Source: Flavobacterium daemonense
GTDB taxonomy: Bacteria; Bacteroidota; Bacteroidia; Flavobacteriales; Flavobacteriaceae
Direction: 5' to 3'
Assembly (NCBI RefSeq): GCF_007341385.1
Contig: NZ_VJYD01000011.1
Coordinates: forward strand, 1 to 64,000
Length of the DNA stretch: 64,000 nucleotides
The notes beneath the pieces are model-generated. The model was not told the DNA's origin, searched no databases, and saw only the letters and a program-made list of their open reading frames with translations. Shown in pieces: positions 16,048 to 25,117 of the stretch. The position numbers were made by a program, and so were the translations under genes. Every line of letters begins with the position of its first letter. Within the stretch, counting starts at the first letter, position 1.

Positions 16048-17598
16048 ATGTTTCAATTTAATTTTACAGGCACCAAAAAGATATCCGCCATGTATGATTA
16101 TGTATCGCTGTTAAAAAACATAGTGGACAACACACCTCTTCCTATAGCTGTTTTAATTGGCCCCGAACTTAAAATAGAACTGGCTAATCCCGCAATGATC
16201 TCAATTTGGGGAAAAGGAAACGAGGTTATCGGAAATAATTATTTTGAAGTACTTCCTGAAACACCCAGACATGAAATAATGGTCCAGGCCCTCGAGGTTC
16301 TAAAGACAGGAATCCCGTTTTATGCAAAGGACAAACTCATAGATTTAATAGTTGATGGAAAAATAACGCAGCATTATTTCAATTACAGTTTTACTCCTCT
16401 TTATGGTAAAGATGGAAATATTTACGGTCTATTAAAAAATGGAACCGATATAACAGATTTACACAACATCAAGCAGAAAGTACAGAACTCAGATGAAAGA
16501 CTCCGCATAGCGGTTGAATCTTCTGGAATGGGGACGTATGAAATAAATTTAATTACTAAGGAAACTATTACTTCTGGAAATTTTAACGAATTGTGGTCTG
16601 CTGATGAAGCATCAGACACTGAAATGCTTCTGAAAAGAATGCATCCAGAGGATTTACCAATAAGAGAAAAAGCACATAAGGATGCTTTAATTACAGGAAA
16701 AATAGTTTATGAAGCCAGGATCATAAATGATGATCAATCTGAAAGATGGGTAAAAGTCAACGGAAAAATTATAAAAGATCAAAATGGAAATGATTGCAGC
16801 ATCATTGGAATTATACAGGACATCAGCGATCAGAGAAAGTTTCAAAAAGATCTCCACCAAAAAATCGAGGAAAGCACTAAAGAGTTAAGGCTGTCAAACG
16901 AGAATCTAATTCATTTCGCCAACATGGTTACTCATGACTTAAAAGAACCTGTGAGAAAAATGAAATTTTTTAATGGTTTATTAAAAAAGGAAATTGAAGC
17001 TGAAAGAATTGAAAACATAAAAAAATACAGCGATAAAGTAGACCAGTCTGCCCAGAGAATGGAGACATTAATAGAAGGCACCTTAGCCTATTCAACTCTC
17101 AATAAATCAATTCAGTCAGTCCAGAAAATAAATCTTGATCAAATAATTGAAAATATAAAAATAGATCTAGAACTTATCATACAAGAAAAGGATGCAATTC
17201 TTATTACAAGCGAGCTCCCTGAAATAGAAGGAGCTCCTATTTTAATACACCAGTTATTTTATAATCTAATACATAATGCCTTAAAATTTTCTAAAGCAGA
17301 TGAACCTCCTAGAGTTATAATTACATCTAATATTGTGGACTATGATGGTAAAAAGCATGTCCAGATATTAATTAAAGATAATGGTATCGGGCTGGACACC
17401 GCATATGCGGAACGAATATTCAATGCTTTTGAAAGACTGCATTCGAAAGACGATTATGAAGGAACCGGACTCGGGCTTGCCCTTTGCAGAAAAATAGCCG
17501 AAAGACATAACGGAACTATCACTGCTGCTGGAAAGGAGAATGCTGGAGCCGAATTTACAATAACCCTGCCGCTAAATCAGGATAAGAAGACTATTTAA
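16048..17598 (+). CDS. PAS-domain sensor histidine kinase
   Basis: 516 residues, no membrane segment, so a cytoplasmic sensor. Two PAS domains (about 20-135 and 150-270, the second with a PAC end at IIGIIQDIS) and a coiled-coil linker precede the dimerisation helix with His296 in THDLKEP, the H-box variant of phytochrome-type kinases. The HATPase domain has an N-box (NLIHNALKF), G1 (DNGIGLD) and G2 (GTGLGLALCRK). The product could start at 16048 or at the Met 14 codons on (16090). Likely partner: the single-domain regulator at 13204. The gene lies between two att-like repeats. Confidence 0.92.
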   Translation: MFQFNFTGTKKISAMYDYVSLLKNIVDNTPLPIAVLIGPELKIELANPAMISIWGKGNEVIGNNYFEVLPETPRHEIMVQALEVLKTGIPFYAKDKLIDLIVDGKITQHYFNYSFTPLYGKDGNIYGLLKNGTDITDLHNIKQKVQNSDERLRIAVESSGMGTYEINLITKETITSGNFNELWSADEASDTEMLLKRMHPEDLPIREKAHKDALITGKIVYEARIINDDQSERWVKVNGKIIKDQNGNDCSIIGIIQDISDQRKFQKDLHQKIEESTKELRLSNENLIHFANMVTHDLKEPVRKMKFFNGLLKKEIEAERIENIKKYSDKVDQSAQRMETLIEGTLAYSTLNKSIQSVQKINLDQIIENIKIDLELIIQEKDAILITSELPEIEGAPILIHQLFYNLIHNALKFSKADEPPRVIITSNIVDYDGKKHVQILIKDNGIGLDTAYAERIFNAFERLHSKDDYEGTGLGLALCRKIAERHNGTITAAGKENAGAEFTITLPLNQDKKTI

Positions 17599-18072
17599 AA
17601 TATTCTTTGTACTCTCAACTTTGGGGTTTCACTAAAATTAAATTTTTTCTGCTGCTTATTACTGTAACTGGAATTTCCTCCGTTTTTGGCACAAAAAGAT
17701 AAAGCGAATTTTTACTTATTTTTTGCCAATCTAAGTTTTGTGGCAAAATCGTGGCACTCTCTATTTAGAAGAACTAGAAGTTCAGTAAAATCAGGATATG
17801 AGAAGTTTAGGTTCGAAACTTTTAGATTCCAATACTTTTGTAATCGAATTTGAAGTCAATACTTCTGTTTCTTTTTGCATCACTTGATGAACCCATGTAA
17901 GGTATTTTTTCCTCAAACTCTTCAATCTAATGTCTTTTTCTAAACCAGCTTCGTGATGGAATATCACAGAAACCCGAATGATAATAATAATGACAACTTC
18001 ATAATTGAAGACTAGCAACGTGCAGACTTTAAGTCTGACAAGCAAATCTATGGACTTTCAGACCAGAGTGGT
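17599..18072. other. Intergenic region with att-like repeat copy 4
   Basis: 474 bases. Besides the repeat at 17686-17775 there is an 84-codon minus-strand frame (17791-18045) with a run of five Ile and no recognisable domain; I do not call it a gene. The left edge of the polysaccharide locus is here. Confidence 0.4.
17686..17775. repeat. Att-like repeat, copy 4 (best conserved)
   Basis: TTTTGTGGCAAAATCGTGGC (17736-17755) contains GTGGCA twice, 11 bp apart. A near-inverted arm TTTGGCACAAAA lies to the left at 17685-17696, and CTATTTAGAAGAA follows. It resembles a tyrosine-recombinase core site with flanking arm sequence (inference). Confidence 0.5.
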
Positions 18073-19704
18073 TTAGTTTGTTATTCTAAACCAGTCAATG
18101 GCGACATTTCCGGCATCATTTATAATTCCTTCCCTAAGTGCCACAAAACCTATTTTTGCGCCAATCCACTTGCCTTCTCTAGCTTTAAAACTTTCACCAA
18201 TGGGACTGAATTTTTTTCCGTCTTCACTATAGAAAAAATCGCATATTCCACCAGCTTTTATTTTTGCCTGCAAATAGATTGTTTTGTTTGTTATCGGAAT
18301 AGCTTTTCCTTGGGATTCGACACCTTTTTTATCTATATTTTTTGCTGTTCTTTGGGAAAGAAATAATTTTCCGTCTTCTTGTTTCAAACATAAAAAACTA
18401 TAGTCCAATCCCATAATTACCAATCCGGTATATTCTCCGTTAAATCTGGAGTTGAAAGTGATTTTTGTTGTAGCAGTAAACTCATTTGCAGGTAATTTTT
18501 GCAATAATAAGTTTGGAACATCAAATAAACTTGTGGCGTCTTTTGGTACGGGAATACAATTTAAACTATAATATCCCATAGCAGTCGTCAAGCCCCAAAC
18601 AATTTGTGGATTTGCGTGCCATTGCCATTGCAAGCCTAATTTTGGCGTATTGAATTCATCACTTTCCGGAGGCGTTTCTATAGGAAATGATTTTTTGCCA
18701 ACATTAGGTTTTTTATACGTCATAACCGGTTCGCCAATGCCATTTTTGTCTTCATCTGAACCTATAATAGGCCAGTCGTTTTCCCATTTCATTGGTTGAA
18801 GGTGTACGACTCTTCCATAAGCAAGTTGATCCTGAAAATGGATAAACCAATCTTCGCCTGTTTGGGTTTGAACCCAGGCTCCCTGATGCGGTCCATTTAT
18901 AGAAGATTTTCCCTGATCCATAACTTTTCTTTTTTCATAGGGGCCAAAGACGTTTTTAGATCTCAAGACGGTTTGCCATCCGGTTGACACTCCACCAGCG
19001 GGAGCAAATAGGTAATAATAGCCTTTACGTTTGTAAAATTTAGGCCCTTCGATGGTTGTTTCGTCAGGGTGACCGTCAATAATCATGACATCATCATTGT
19101 TGGCACGGGAACCTTCTTTATTCATTGTACAAACGACTAAAGCGCTTTTTATTCCTGAACGGCTTCCTGCAAAAGCATATGCCAAATAAGTTTTGCCATC
19201 TTCATCCCAAAGGGGAGTAGGATCAATAATTCCTTTCCCTTCTTTTACCTTTATAGGTTCAGACCAAGGGCCTTCGACTTTTTTTGCTTTAAGCATATAA
19301 ATACCAAAGTCGGCATCAGGATAATAGATGTAAAATTCGTTGTTGTGATAACGAATACAGGGTGCCCAAACACCATTTCCGTGTTGGACTTTGTTATATA
19401 GATCCAAAGGTTTTTGTATCGAAAGGGCGTATCCAATTAATTTCCAGTTAACCAAATCTTTTGAATGAAGAATTGGCAATCCCGGGATACAATTAAAGGA
19501 CGAAGCCGTCATGTAATAATCATCACCAACCCGAATCGCATCCGGATCCGAATAATCGGCGTACAAGATTGGGTTTTTGTAGGTTCCATCACCGTTGTCG
19601 GCTACCCAGACTTGTGAATATTGTTTGTCATTCTTTTCCTGAGCTGTTGTCATTTGTATGGCAATGCTCAGTAAAAGTACTGGTGTTATTTTGGAAAGTT
19701 TCAT
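18073..19704 (-). CDS. Glycoside hydrolase family 43, beta-xylosidase/arabinosidase type
   Basis: 543 residues with a Sec signal peptide ending near residue 21 (TTAQ). The five-bladed propeller (about 40-340) has the catalytic base Asp in [13 protein letters not shown], the pKa-modulating Asp in [11 protein letters not shown] and the acid Glu in [10 protein letters not shown]. The C-terminal beta-sandwich (about 350-543; [16 protein letters not shown]) is the DUF1349-like module usual in the xylosidase/arabinofuranosidase subfamilies. It would remove terminal pentose in the periplasm. Its ATG overlaps the stop of the truncated beta-helix gene (ATGA), so it is translationally coupled to a broken gene. 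Confidence 0.93.
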   Translation of the reverse strand: MKLSKITPVLLLSIAIQMTTAQEKNDKQYSQVWVADNGDGTYKNPILYADYSDPDAIRVGDDYYMTASSFNCIPGLPILHSKDLVNWKLIGYALSIQKPLDLYNKVQHGNGVWAPCIRYHNNEFYIYYPDADFGIYMLKAKKVEGPWSEPIKVKEGKGIIDPTPLWDEDGKTYLAYAFAGSRSGIKSALVVCTMNKEGSRANNDDVMIIDGHPDETTIEGPKFYKRKGYYYLFAPAGGVSTGWQTVLRSKNVFGPYEKRKVMDQGKSSINGPHQGAWVQTQTGEDWFIHFQDQLAYGRVVHLQPMKWENDWPIIGSDEDKNGIGEPVMTYKKPNVGKKSFPIETPPESDEFNTPKLGLQWQWHANPQIVWGLTTAMGYYSLNCIPVPKDATSLFDVPNLLLQKLPANEFTATTKITFNSRFNGEYTGLVIMGLDYSFLCLKQEDGKLFLSQRTAKNIDKKGVESQGKAIPITNKTIYLQAKIKAGGICDFFYSEDGKKFSPIGESFKAREGKWIGAKIGFVALREGIINDAGNVAIDWFRITN

Positions 19705-20513
19705 TTATGATTATTTTTTATCTGTAGATTGTTCTCAATAATCCAGCCCTTACTCCAATTGGCACCAATAATTGCCGTTTGCTCAACAGTTGGCGGAGCC
19801 CAGTTTGGTGCTGCGTTTTGCAAAATGAAACCACGAACGGTAATATAGTTAATAAAATTCTTTGAAGGGTAAAAAACAGTCTGGCGAACATTCACCTCAA
19901 CTTGAGACTTATTTGGATCCTTTCTAGGAAACTGGGCATGGACAACTGTGTCAACGGAACCAACCTCTGCAAAAAACAATGCTTCCCCAGCGATTGGTTT
20001 AACCACCTCATCTAAAGCGTTGGCCTCTTTGAGCCATTGATCATCAAGATAAACAGAACCCGTATGAGCAATGTGTCCCCCTACTGCGCTAAACCAGTCT
20101 CCTTTGATCAAATCACCAAAGGGGTTGTAGCTTCCGAAGAAAGTGTTAGGAATGACTGTTTTCCATGCATCATTTTGTTCCTTGATCCAACCAGTGACAG
20201 GCTCTGCACCGGTAATTATGACTTTTTCTCCTTTTGCTGCTTGGTAGGTGATACGCTTAGTTGCCGATTCACCACCACGTGGCGGGATAACCGTTTCACG
20301 ATAAATACCTGCATGAACAGTAATTATATCGCCTGGCATGGCTTTGTTGGCCGCCGCCATAATTGTTTTTAATGGCTTGTTTAACGATCCGTCATTTCCA
20401 TCGTTGCCATTCACAGATACGTGATATTCCTTTCCAAAAGAAGTTCTCCCCTTATCTTTTGCAAAAGCAGAAAAAACATTTAAAGCAACTAGTAGAATAA
20501 TGATTTTTTTCAT
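19701..20513 (-). pseudogene. Truncated right-handed beta-helix protein
   Basis: 270 residues with a signal peptide (to about residue 18). It begins like DUF1565-type parallel beta-helix enzymes of PULs: [23 protein letters not shown], then [24 protein letters not shown], and the rungs continue to about residue 268. Relatives are commonly 600 residues or more (family knowledge), so the C-terminal half, with most rungs and the putative active face, is missing. It ends abruptly in [11 protein letters not shown] at the start codon of the GH43 gene. A deletion that fused it to the next gene is the simplest explanation. Confidence 0.7.
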
Positions 20514-20570
20514 ATATTAATTTAAGTATATTGGCATAGTTTTATTTAAATACAAATTAAGATTTTATTC

Positions 20571-20789
20571 TTAACTTTCTGTAATGGCTAAGTTAGCATG
20601 TCCAAAACCATTGTGCATCGGGATGTATGGTTCGCTTATAATTTGAGTTTGCATCATCGATAATGCCTATTTGGCCATGTTCCGCTTTTATTCGACGTTC
20701 TTCTTCTGATTCTTGCTTTTTTGAGCGAAGATCTTAGGTGATGCTATAGCACATAATAAGACAATCGAATACAAAATATTTTTTTTCAT
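20571..20789 (-). pseudogene. Decayed remnant of an exported protein
   Basis: An ATG at 20789 opens a good signal peptide (MKKNILYSIVLLCAIASPKI, then FAQ), but the frame stops after 33 codons. The next frame continues with coherent sequence (KKQESEEERRIKAEHG, then NYKRTIHPDAQWF), and a third frame gives PMHNGFGHANLAITES before a stop at 20571. IHPDAQWF resembles the entry to the catalytic domain of some GH29-like proteins, but this is too short to assign. Frameshifted and internally deleted. Confidence 0.5.
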
Positions 20790-20890
20790 TTACTATTTTA
20801 TTGGTTATAGTTAATATTTGAACATCAATTTTGAAAATTAATTTTAAAAAAAGTTCTATAAGTTTTTCAAATTCTTATGGGACATTAAAT

Positions 20891-22219
20891 TTACTGTATT
20901 TCCATTTCGATTATTGTATCTATTGGATCTATTTTCACACCATCCATATACACAAAAGTTCCTTCTTGCTGTTGTTTGAATTTCAGTTCTTTTTTACCAT
21001 CCATCAGATAACATTTTTTGAGTTTTTGTTTCATTTCAGGAATAAAAATGTAACCGGACTGTTTTGGAGTGTTGATGATATGTGCAAACCAGATTTTGTC
21101 TTTAGCAGTAAATACTCCCCAATCTTGGGCTTTCATTACTCCTCCTCTAGTTCCATAAATACTATTCCCGTTTTGCTTCAACCAAGTTCCTATTTCTCCT
21201 AAAGTCTGCACAAACTCTGGTTGAATTGTTCCGTCAGCCATTGGACCAACATTCAAAAGAAAATTGGCATTCAAACTGGCGCCATTGATCAAATAATGCA
21301 ATAACTCTTTGGTCGATTTGTATTTTCTGTCAGTGATATTGAAACCCCAAGTACCGTTCATCGTTTCACAGGTTTCCAAAGGCAGTTGAGAAACAATGGA
21401 TTCACCACTAAATCCAGCTGTGTTTTTACCAGGTAAATCTTTTTCAAATGCTTGGAAATCTTCTCCTGGAAGGGGCGCAAGGTGATGGTTGTTCGAAATT
21501 AAACAATCTGGTTGAATCGAATGGATCAATTTGTAAATTTCATCATAATGCCAGTTTACTTTAGACTGTGAATTTTTATCCTTGTCCACTTGATCCCAGT
21601 GTCCGTCAAACCAGATTCCTCCAATCTCTCCGTAATTAGTCAACAATTCTGTTAATTGACCTTTCATAAAGCGAATGTAGCTGTCCCAGTCGCTTTTTTG
21701 GGTTCTTCCGGTCCCTTGTCCTGTTCTACCGGTTTCGTATTGATAATCGGTTCTGGTCCAATCCAACAGCGAATAGTAGCAGAATAATTTGATGCCTTGT
21801 TTATGACATTCGTCTGCCAATTCTTTTAATAAATCTCTTTTAAAATGGGTGTTTGTAATTTTCCAATCGGATAATTTGGTATCAAAATTGCTAAAACCAT
21901 CGTGGTGGCGTGTAGTGAAAGTAATGTATTTCATTCCTGCCGATTTGGCGATTCCAACCCATTTTTTGGCATCAAAATCCTGTGGATTAAATACATTAAT
22001 CAATCTTCCGTATTCAGTTACATTGATGTTTTGATTCGTCATAACCCATTCACCGTTGCCCAAAACGCTGTAGGGTCCGAAGTGAATAAACATCCCGAAT
22101 TTATCATCCTCAAATTCTTTTCTGTTTTCCAGATTTCCCTTTGTTGGAGTATAGCTTTGTGCTTGCATTCCTACCGAAAGCATTGAACACAATAGTAGAC
22201 TAAGCGTCAGTTTTTTCAT
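20891..22219 (-). CDS. Alpha-L-fucosidase, GH29
   Basis: 442 residues from the ATG at 22219, which opens a clean signal peptide (MKKLTLSLLLCSMLSVGMQA). The frame is open to 22348 but the extra 43 residues are not signal-like. GH29 landmarks are FGMFIHFGPYSVLGNGEW, ITFTTRHHDGFSNFDTKLSDW (substrate His pair) and GGIWFDGHWDQ with the nucleophile Asp. A small C-terminal beta domain follows (VFTAKDKIWFAHI). It releases L-fucose in the periplasm; the operon at 60-64 kb can account for the fate of that sugar. Confidence 0.93.
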   Translation of the reverse strand: MKKLTLSLLLCSMLSVGMQAQSYTPTKGNLENRKEFEDDKFGMFIHFGPYSVLGNGEWVMTNQNINVTEYGRLINVFNPQDFDAKKWVGIAKSAGMKYITFTTRHHDGFSNFDTKLSDWKITNTHFKRDLLKELADECHKQGIKLFCYYSLLDWTRTDYQYETGRTGQGTGRTQKSDWDSYIRFMKGQLTELLTNYGEIGGIWFDGHWDQVDKDKNSQSKVNWHYDEIYKLIHSIQPDCLISNNHHLAPLPGEDFQAFEKDLPGKNTAGFSGESIVSQLPLETCETMNGTWGFNITDRKYKSTKELLHYLINGASLNANFLLNVGPMADGTIQPEFVQTLGEIGTWLKQNGNSIYGTRGGVMKAQDWGVFTAKDKIWFAHIINTPKQSGYIFIPEMKQKLKKCYLMDGKKELKFKQQQEGTFVYMDGVKIDPIDTIIEMEIQ

Positions 22220-22437
22220 TTTATTGAATGTTTTGAATATTATAAAAGTAGTTTCATTGCCTTTTAGCTGTATAAAAAATCTTAAAGTTTTTAAGCTTCT
22301 ATGTGATAGTTTTTTTTTTGCAATCAAGATATTTTCAGAATTATCCAAGTGATAGCCCCCAGAATTTATAGTTCATTCAAAAATTTAGGGGGCGACATCT
22401 TGGCAACCAAAAAATATAATAAAAACAAAAATAATTT

Positions 22438-24366
22438 CTAATACTCCCACTTAACAAAAGCCTCCATAGCGGCATAGTGAGACAACCCCAATTCTACATA
22501 CAAATCTGCAGTTTCCTTGTTTCTGTCCTCGGCTCTTTGCCAGAATTCCCTTGAGTCGGTTCCTTGAAACACCACGCCGTCTTTTTGGGATTGATGTTTG
22601 AAGATTCCGTGTCTTTTAGCCAAAACCTGATCCGGACTCATAGGAACGGCCATCTCGATCTCGTCGATTCCCCATTCCTGCCACGCGCCACGGTACAACC
22701 ACAACCAACAATCTTTCATGTAATCGTTTGGTTTCAAGCGTTTAGTAGCCTCAAAAATCGCATCCAGACATACTTTGTGCGTTCCGTGCGGATCCGCCAA
22801 ATCACCCGCCGCATAAATCTGGTGTGGTTTTATTTTTTCGATTAATTCCATCGTGATTTGGATATCGGCCTCTCCGATAGGATTTTTTTCGATAGTTCCA
22901 GTTTCATAAAAAGGAAGCTCCATAAAGTGAATCTGACTGTCTGGCAAACCTACAAAATGGCTCGTGGCGCGGGCTTCTCCTTTTCTAATCAAACCTTTAA
23001 TATATCTCACCTCTGGAATATCGATTTCACTAGTTTTCTTGTTTTTTAAGAAGCTTTTGGCTTTTTTATAAATAGTATCAGCCTCGGCACTTTTTATATT
23101 GAATTTTTCATTGTAATCAGTAACAAAATTTGCAAAACGCAGTGCCTCATCATCAGCAACGGCAATGTTTCCAGATGTCTGGTAAGCCACATGCACTTCA
23201 TGTCCCTGCTCCTGCAATCTCATGAAAGTCCCTCCCATACTGATGATGTCATCATCTGGATGCGGGCTGAAAATAAGCACTCTTTTTCTAGCCGGTTCTG
23301 CTCTTTCTGGTCGATTGGCATCATCGGCGTTCGGTTTTCCTCCCGGCCATCCAGTGATGGTATTCTGTAATTTATTGAATATTTTGATGTTGATGTCGTA
23401 AGCTGGTCCCGAATCGGCCAATAGATCGCTCATTCCGTTTTCAATATAATCGGCATCGGTAAGCATCAAAATTGGTTTCTTCAAATGAAGCGCCAGTCCC
23501 AAAACCGCTTTTCGAATTAATTTATCGGTCCAAACCACTTTCTCTACCAGCCAAGGAGTGTTGATCCTTGTCAGTTTTGAAGACGCTTCTTTATCCAAAA
23601 CAAAAACAGCATTTTTATGTTCCTGCAAAAACGAAGCAGGCACTTGGTTGGTCACCTCTCCTTCGGCAGAAGCTTTGATGATGTTGGATTTACCAACTCC
23701 CCAAGCCATAAGAATCACCTGTTTGGCTTCCATTATTTTTTTAACCCCGAGCGTGATGGCCGTTCTTGGGGTATTGTTAAGTCCAAGGAAATCGCTACTC
23801 GCCGCCACTCTTGTGATATGATCCAAAGCTACCAATCGGGTTTTGGAATTCTGCAAGGAACCCGATTCGTTGAATCCGATATGACCATTTCCTCCAATTC
23901 CGAGAATCTGCAAATCGATGCCGCCCAAAGCTTCAATTTTCGCTTCATAATTGGCACAAAATTCCGCAATTTCTTCTTTTGAAAGCGTTCCATCTGGAAT
24001 GTGAACATTTTCAGGTAAAATATCTACTTGATCAAACAGTAATTCCTTCATAAAACGCACATAACTGTTGATTGAATCTGGTTCCATCGGATAATATTCG
24101 TCCAAATTGAACGAAATCACGTTTTTAAAACTCAATCCTTCTTCTTTGTGCAAACGAACCAATTCGGCGTACAATCCTTTTGGTGATGAACCTGTGGCCA
24201 ATCCTAAAATACAAAGCTCATTGTTTTCTTGCTTGGATTTAATCAAACTGGCTATTTCCTGCGCAACAGCTTTTGACGCCGCTGAGGAATTGTCAAAAAC
24301 TACGGTGTTAATGTTCTCAAATCGTTTCTCAAATCCTGTGGATTTGTCAATATTACTTTTTAACAT
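22438..24366 (-). CDS. nagB: Glucosamine-6-phosphate deaminase fused to a PIG-L/LmbE deacetylase-like domain
   Basis: 642 residues, cytoplasmic. Residues about 20-270 are NagB, with FNLDEYYPM, GIGGNGHIGFNES and the lid region, converting glucosamine-6-phosphate to fructose-6-phosphate and ammonia. Residues about 365-560 are a PIG-L/LmbE-type domain with the zinc motif SPHPDDDIISMGG, suited to N-deacetylation. The same two-domain fusion is known in Bacteroidota. The first domain is complete by its motifs. It implies that the glycan yields an amino sugar. It is separated by 218 bp from the fucosidase gene and so may have its own promoter. Confidence 0.92.
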   Translation of the reverse strand: MLKSNIDKSTGFEKRFENINTVVFDNSSAASKAVAQEIASLIKSKQENNELCILGLATGSSPKGLYAELVRLHKEEGLSFKNVISFNLDEYYPMEPDSINSYVRFMKELLFDQVDILPENVHIPDGTLSKEEIAEFCANYEAKIEALGGIDLQILGIGGNGHIGFNESGSLQNSKTRLVALDHITRVAASSDFLGLNNTPRTAITLGVKKIMEAKQVILMAWGVGKSNIIKASAEGEVTNQVPASFLQEHKNAVFVLDKEASSKLTRINTPWLVEKVVWTDKLIRKAVLGLALHLKKPILMLTDADYIENGMSDLLADSGPAYDINIKIFNKLQNTITGWPGGKPNADDANRPERAEPARKRVLIFSPHPDDDIISMGGTFMRLQEQGHEVHVAYQTSGNIAVADDEALRFANFVTDYNEKFNIKSAEADTIYKKAKSFLKNKKTSEIDIPEVRYIKGLIRKGEARATSHFVGLPDSQIHFMELPFYETGTIEKNPIGEADIQITMELIEKIKPHQIYAAGDLADPHGTHKVCLDAIFEATKRLKPNDYMKDCWLWLYRGAWQEWGIDEIEMAVPMSPDQVLAKRHGIFKHQSQKDGVVFQGTDSREFWQRAEDRNKETADLYVELGLSHYAAMEAFVKWEY

Positions 24367-24509
24367 TTTTTGGTTATTTATATTTCTTAATTTATTGTTC
24401 TAGGCTTTCCACCAGCTTTTGTATTTATGACTTTGATGCTGAAAAAACGATTTATAATGCAGGAGGCAATACAATTAAAAATAGTTTAAAGGAACAATTG
24501 CAGAGTTTA

Positions 24510-24860
24510 CTAAACTGACATCACTAGTATCGCAAAATCTTTAACTCCGCTTTCTATGATTGAATTTCTTTTGATGATTCCGACATTGTTTATTAAAATA
24601 TCAATGGGTGCCACTTCGGCTTCTATTTTGTTGATATTGGCAATCACCGATACTTCATCTTTCAAATCAAATACATACCCATACACTTTGATTCCCAAAG
24701 ACTTGTACTCTTCTATTGCCTTATCCAATGCTGCTTGTGAGCGGTCATTGACTACAATTTTTGCGCCCGCCTCGCCCAATTCTTTAGCCATAGACATTCC
24801 TAGACCATGGACTCCTCCGGTAATAAGCGCTGTTTTTCCTTTAAAATCAAATAAATTCAT
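24510..24860 (-). pseudogene. Truncated gluconate-5-dehydrogenase-like SDR
   Basis: 116 residues against about 260 for intact members. The N-terminal Rossmann half is well kept (FKGKTALITGGVHGLGMSMAKELG, then ILINNVGIIKR), but the catalytic Ser, Tyr-x-x-x-Lys and the C-terminal half are absent. The sequence breaks off after GVKDFAILVMSV. Relatives (IdnO/KduD type) reduce keto-gluconates or keto-deoxy-uronates, the step after GH88 products isomerise. A broken gene here next to GH88 suggests that the uronate branch is completed elsewhere or was lost. Confidence 0.75.
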
Positions 24861-24997
24861 TGTTTTTTTCCACGTTTACCAATTAAATTTCCTTGCTAGT
24901 GAATTCATTTACTTAATTGCAATCCAAAAACATTGTCAAGTTTGTTGCCTTATATCTTCTTTGATCCAATTGGCAGATATATTAATAAAAAAATTAT

Positions 24998-25094
24998 ACA
25001 CATAGAACATAGACTTAAATTTAGATTCTTTTGAAGCGTGCTTATGGATTCAGGCAAAAAAAAATCATAAAATAAAGATCTATGTTCCTATGTG
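24998..25094. repeat. Inverted repeat, possible miniature element
   Basis: ACACATAGAACATAGA (24998-25013) pairs with TCTATGTTCCTATGTG (25079-25094), allowing one inserted base, around a 65-bp AT-rich centre. It lies between a pseudogene and GH88. It looks like a small non-autonomous mobile or palindromic element, but one copy in a window cannot show that. Confidence 0.4.
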
Positions 25095-25117
25095 ATTGGA
25101 TTTATGATTCCCCAAAA

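Noticed and set aside
17791..18045. 84-codon minus-strand open frame before GH43
   Set aside because: It contains an Ile run, no domain and no good start context.
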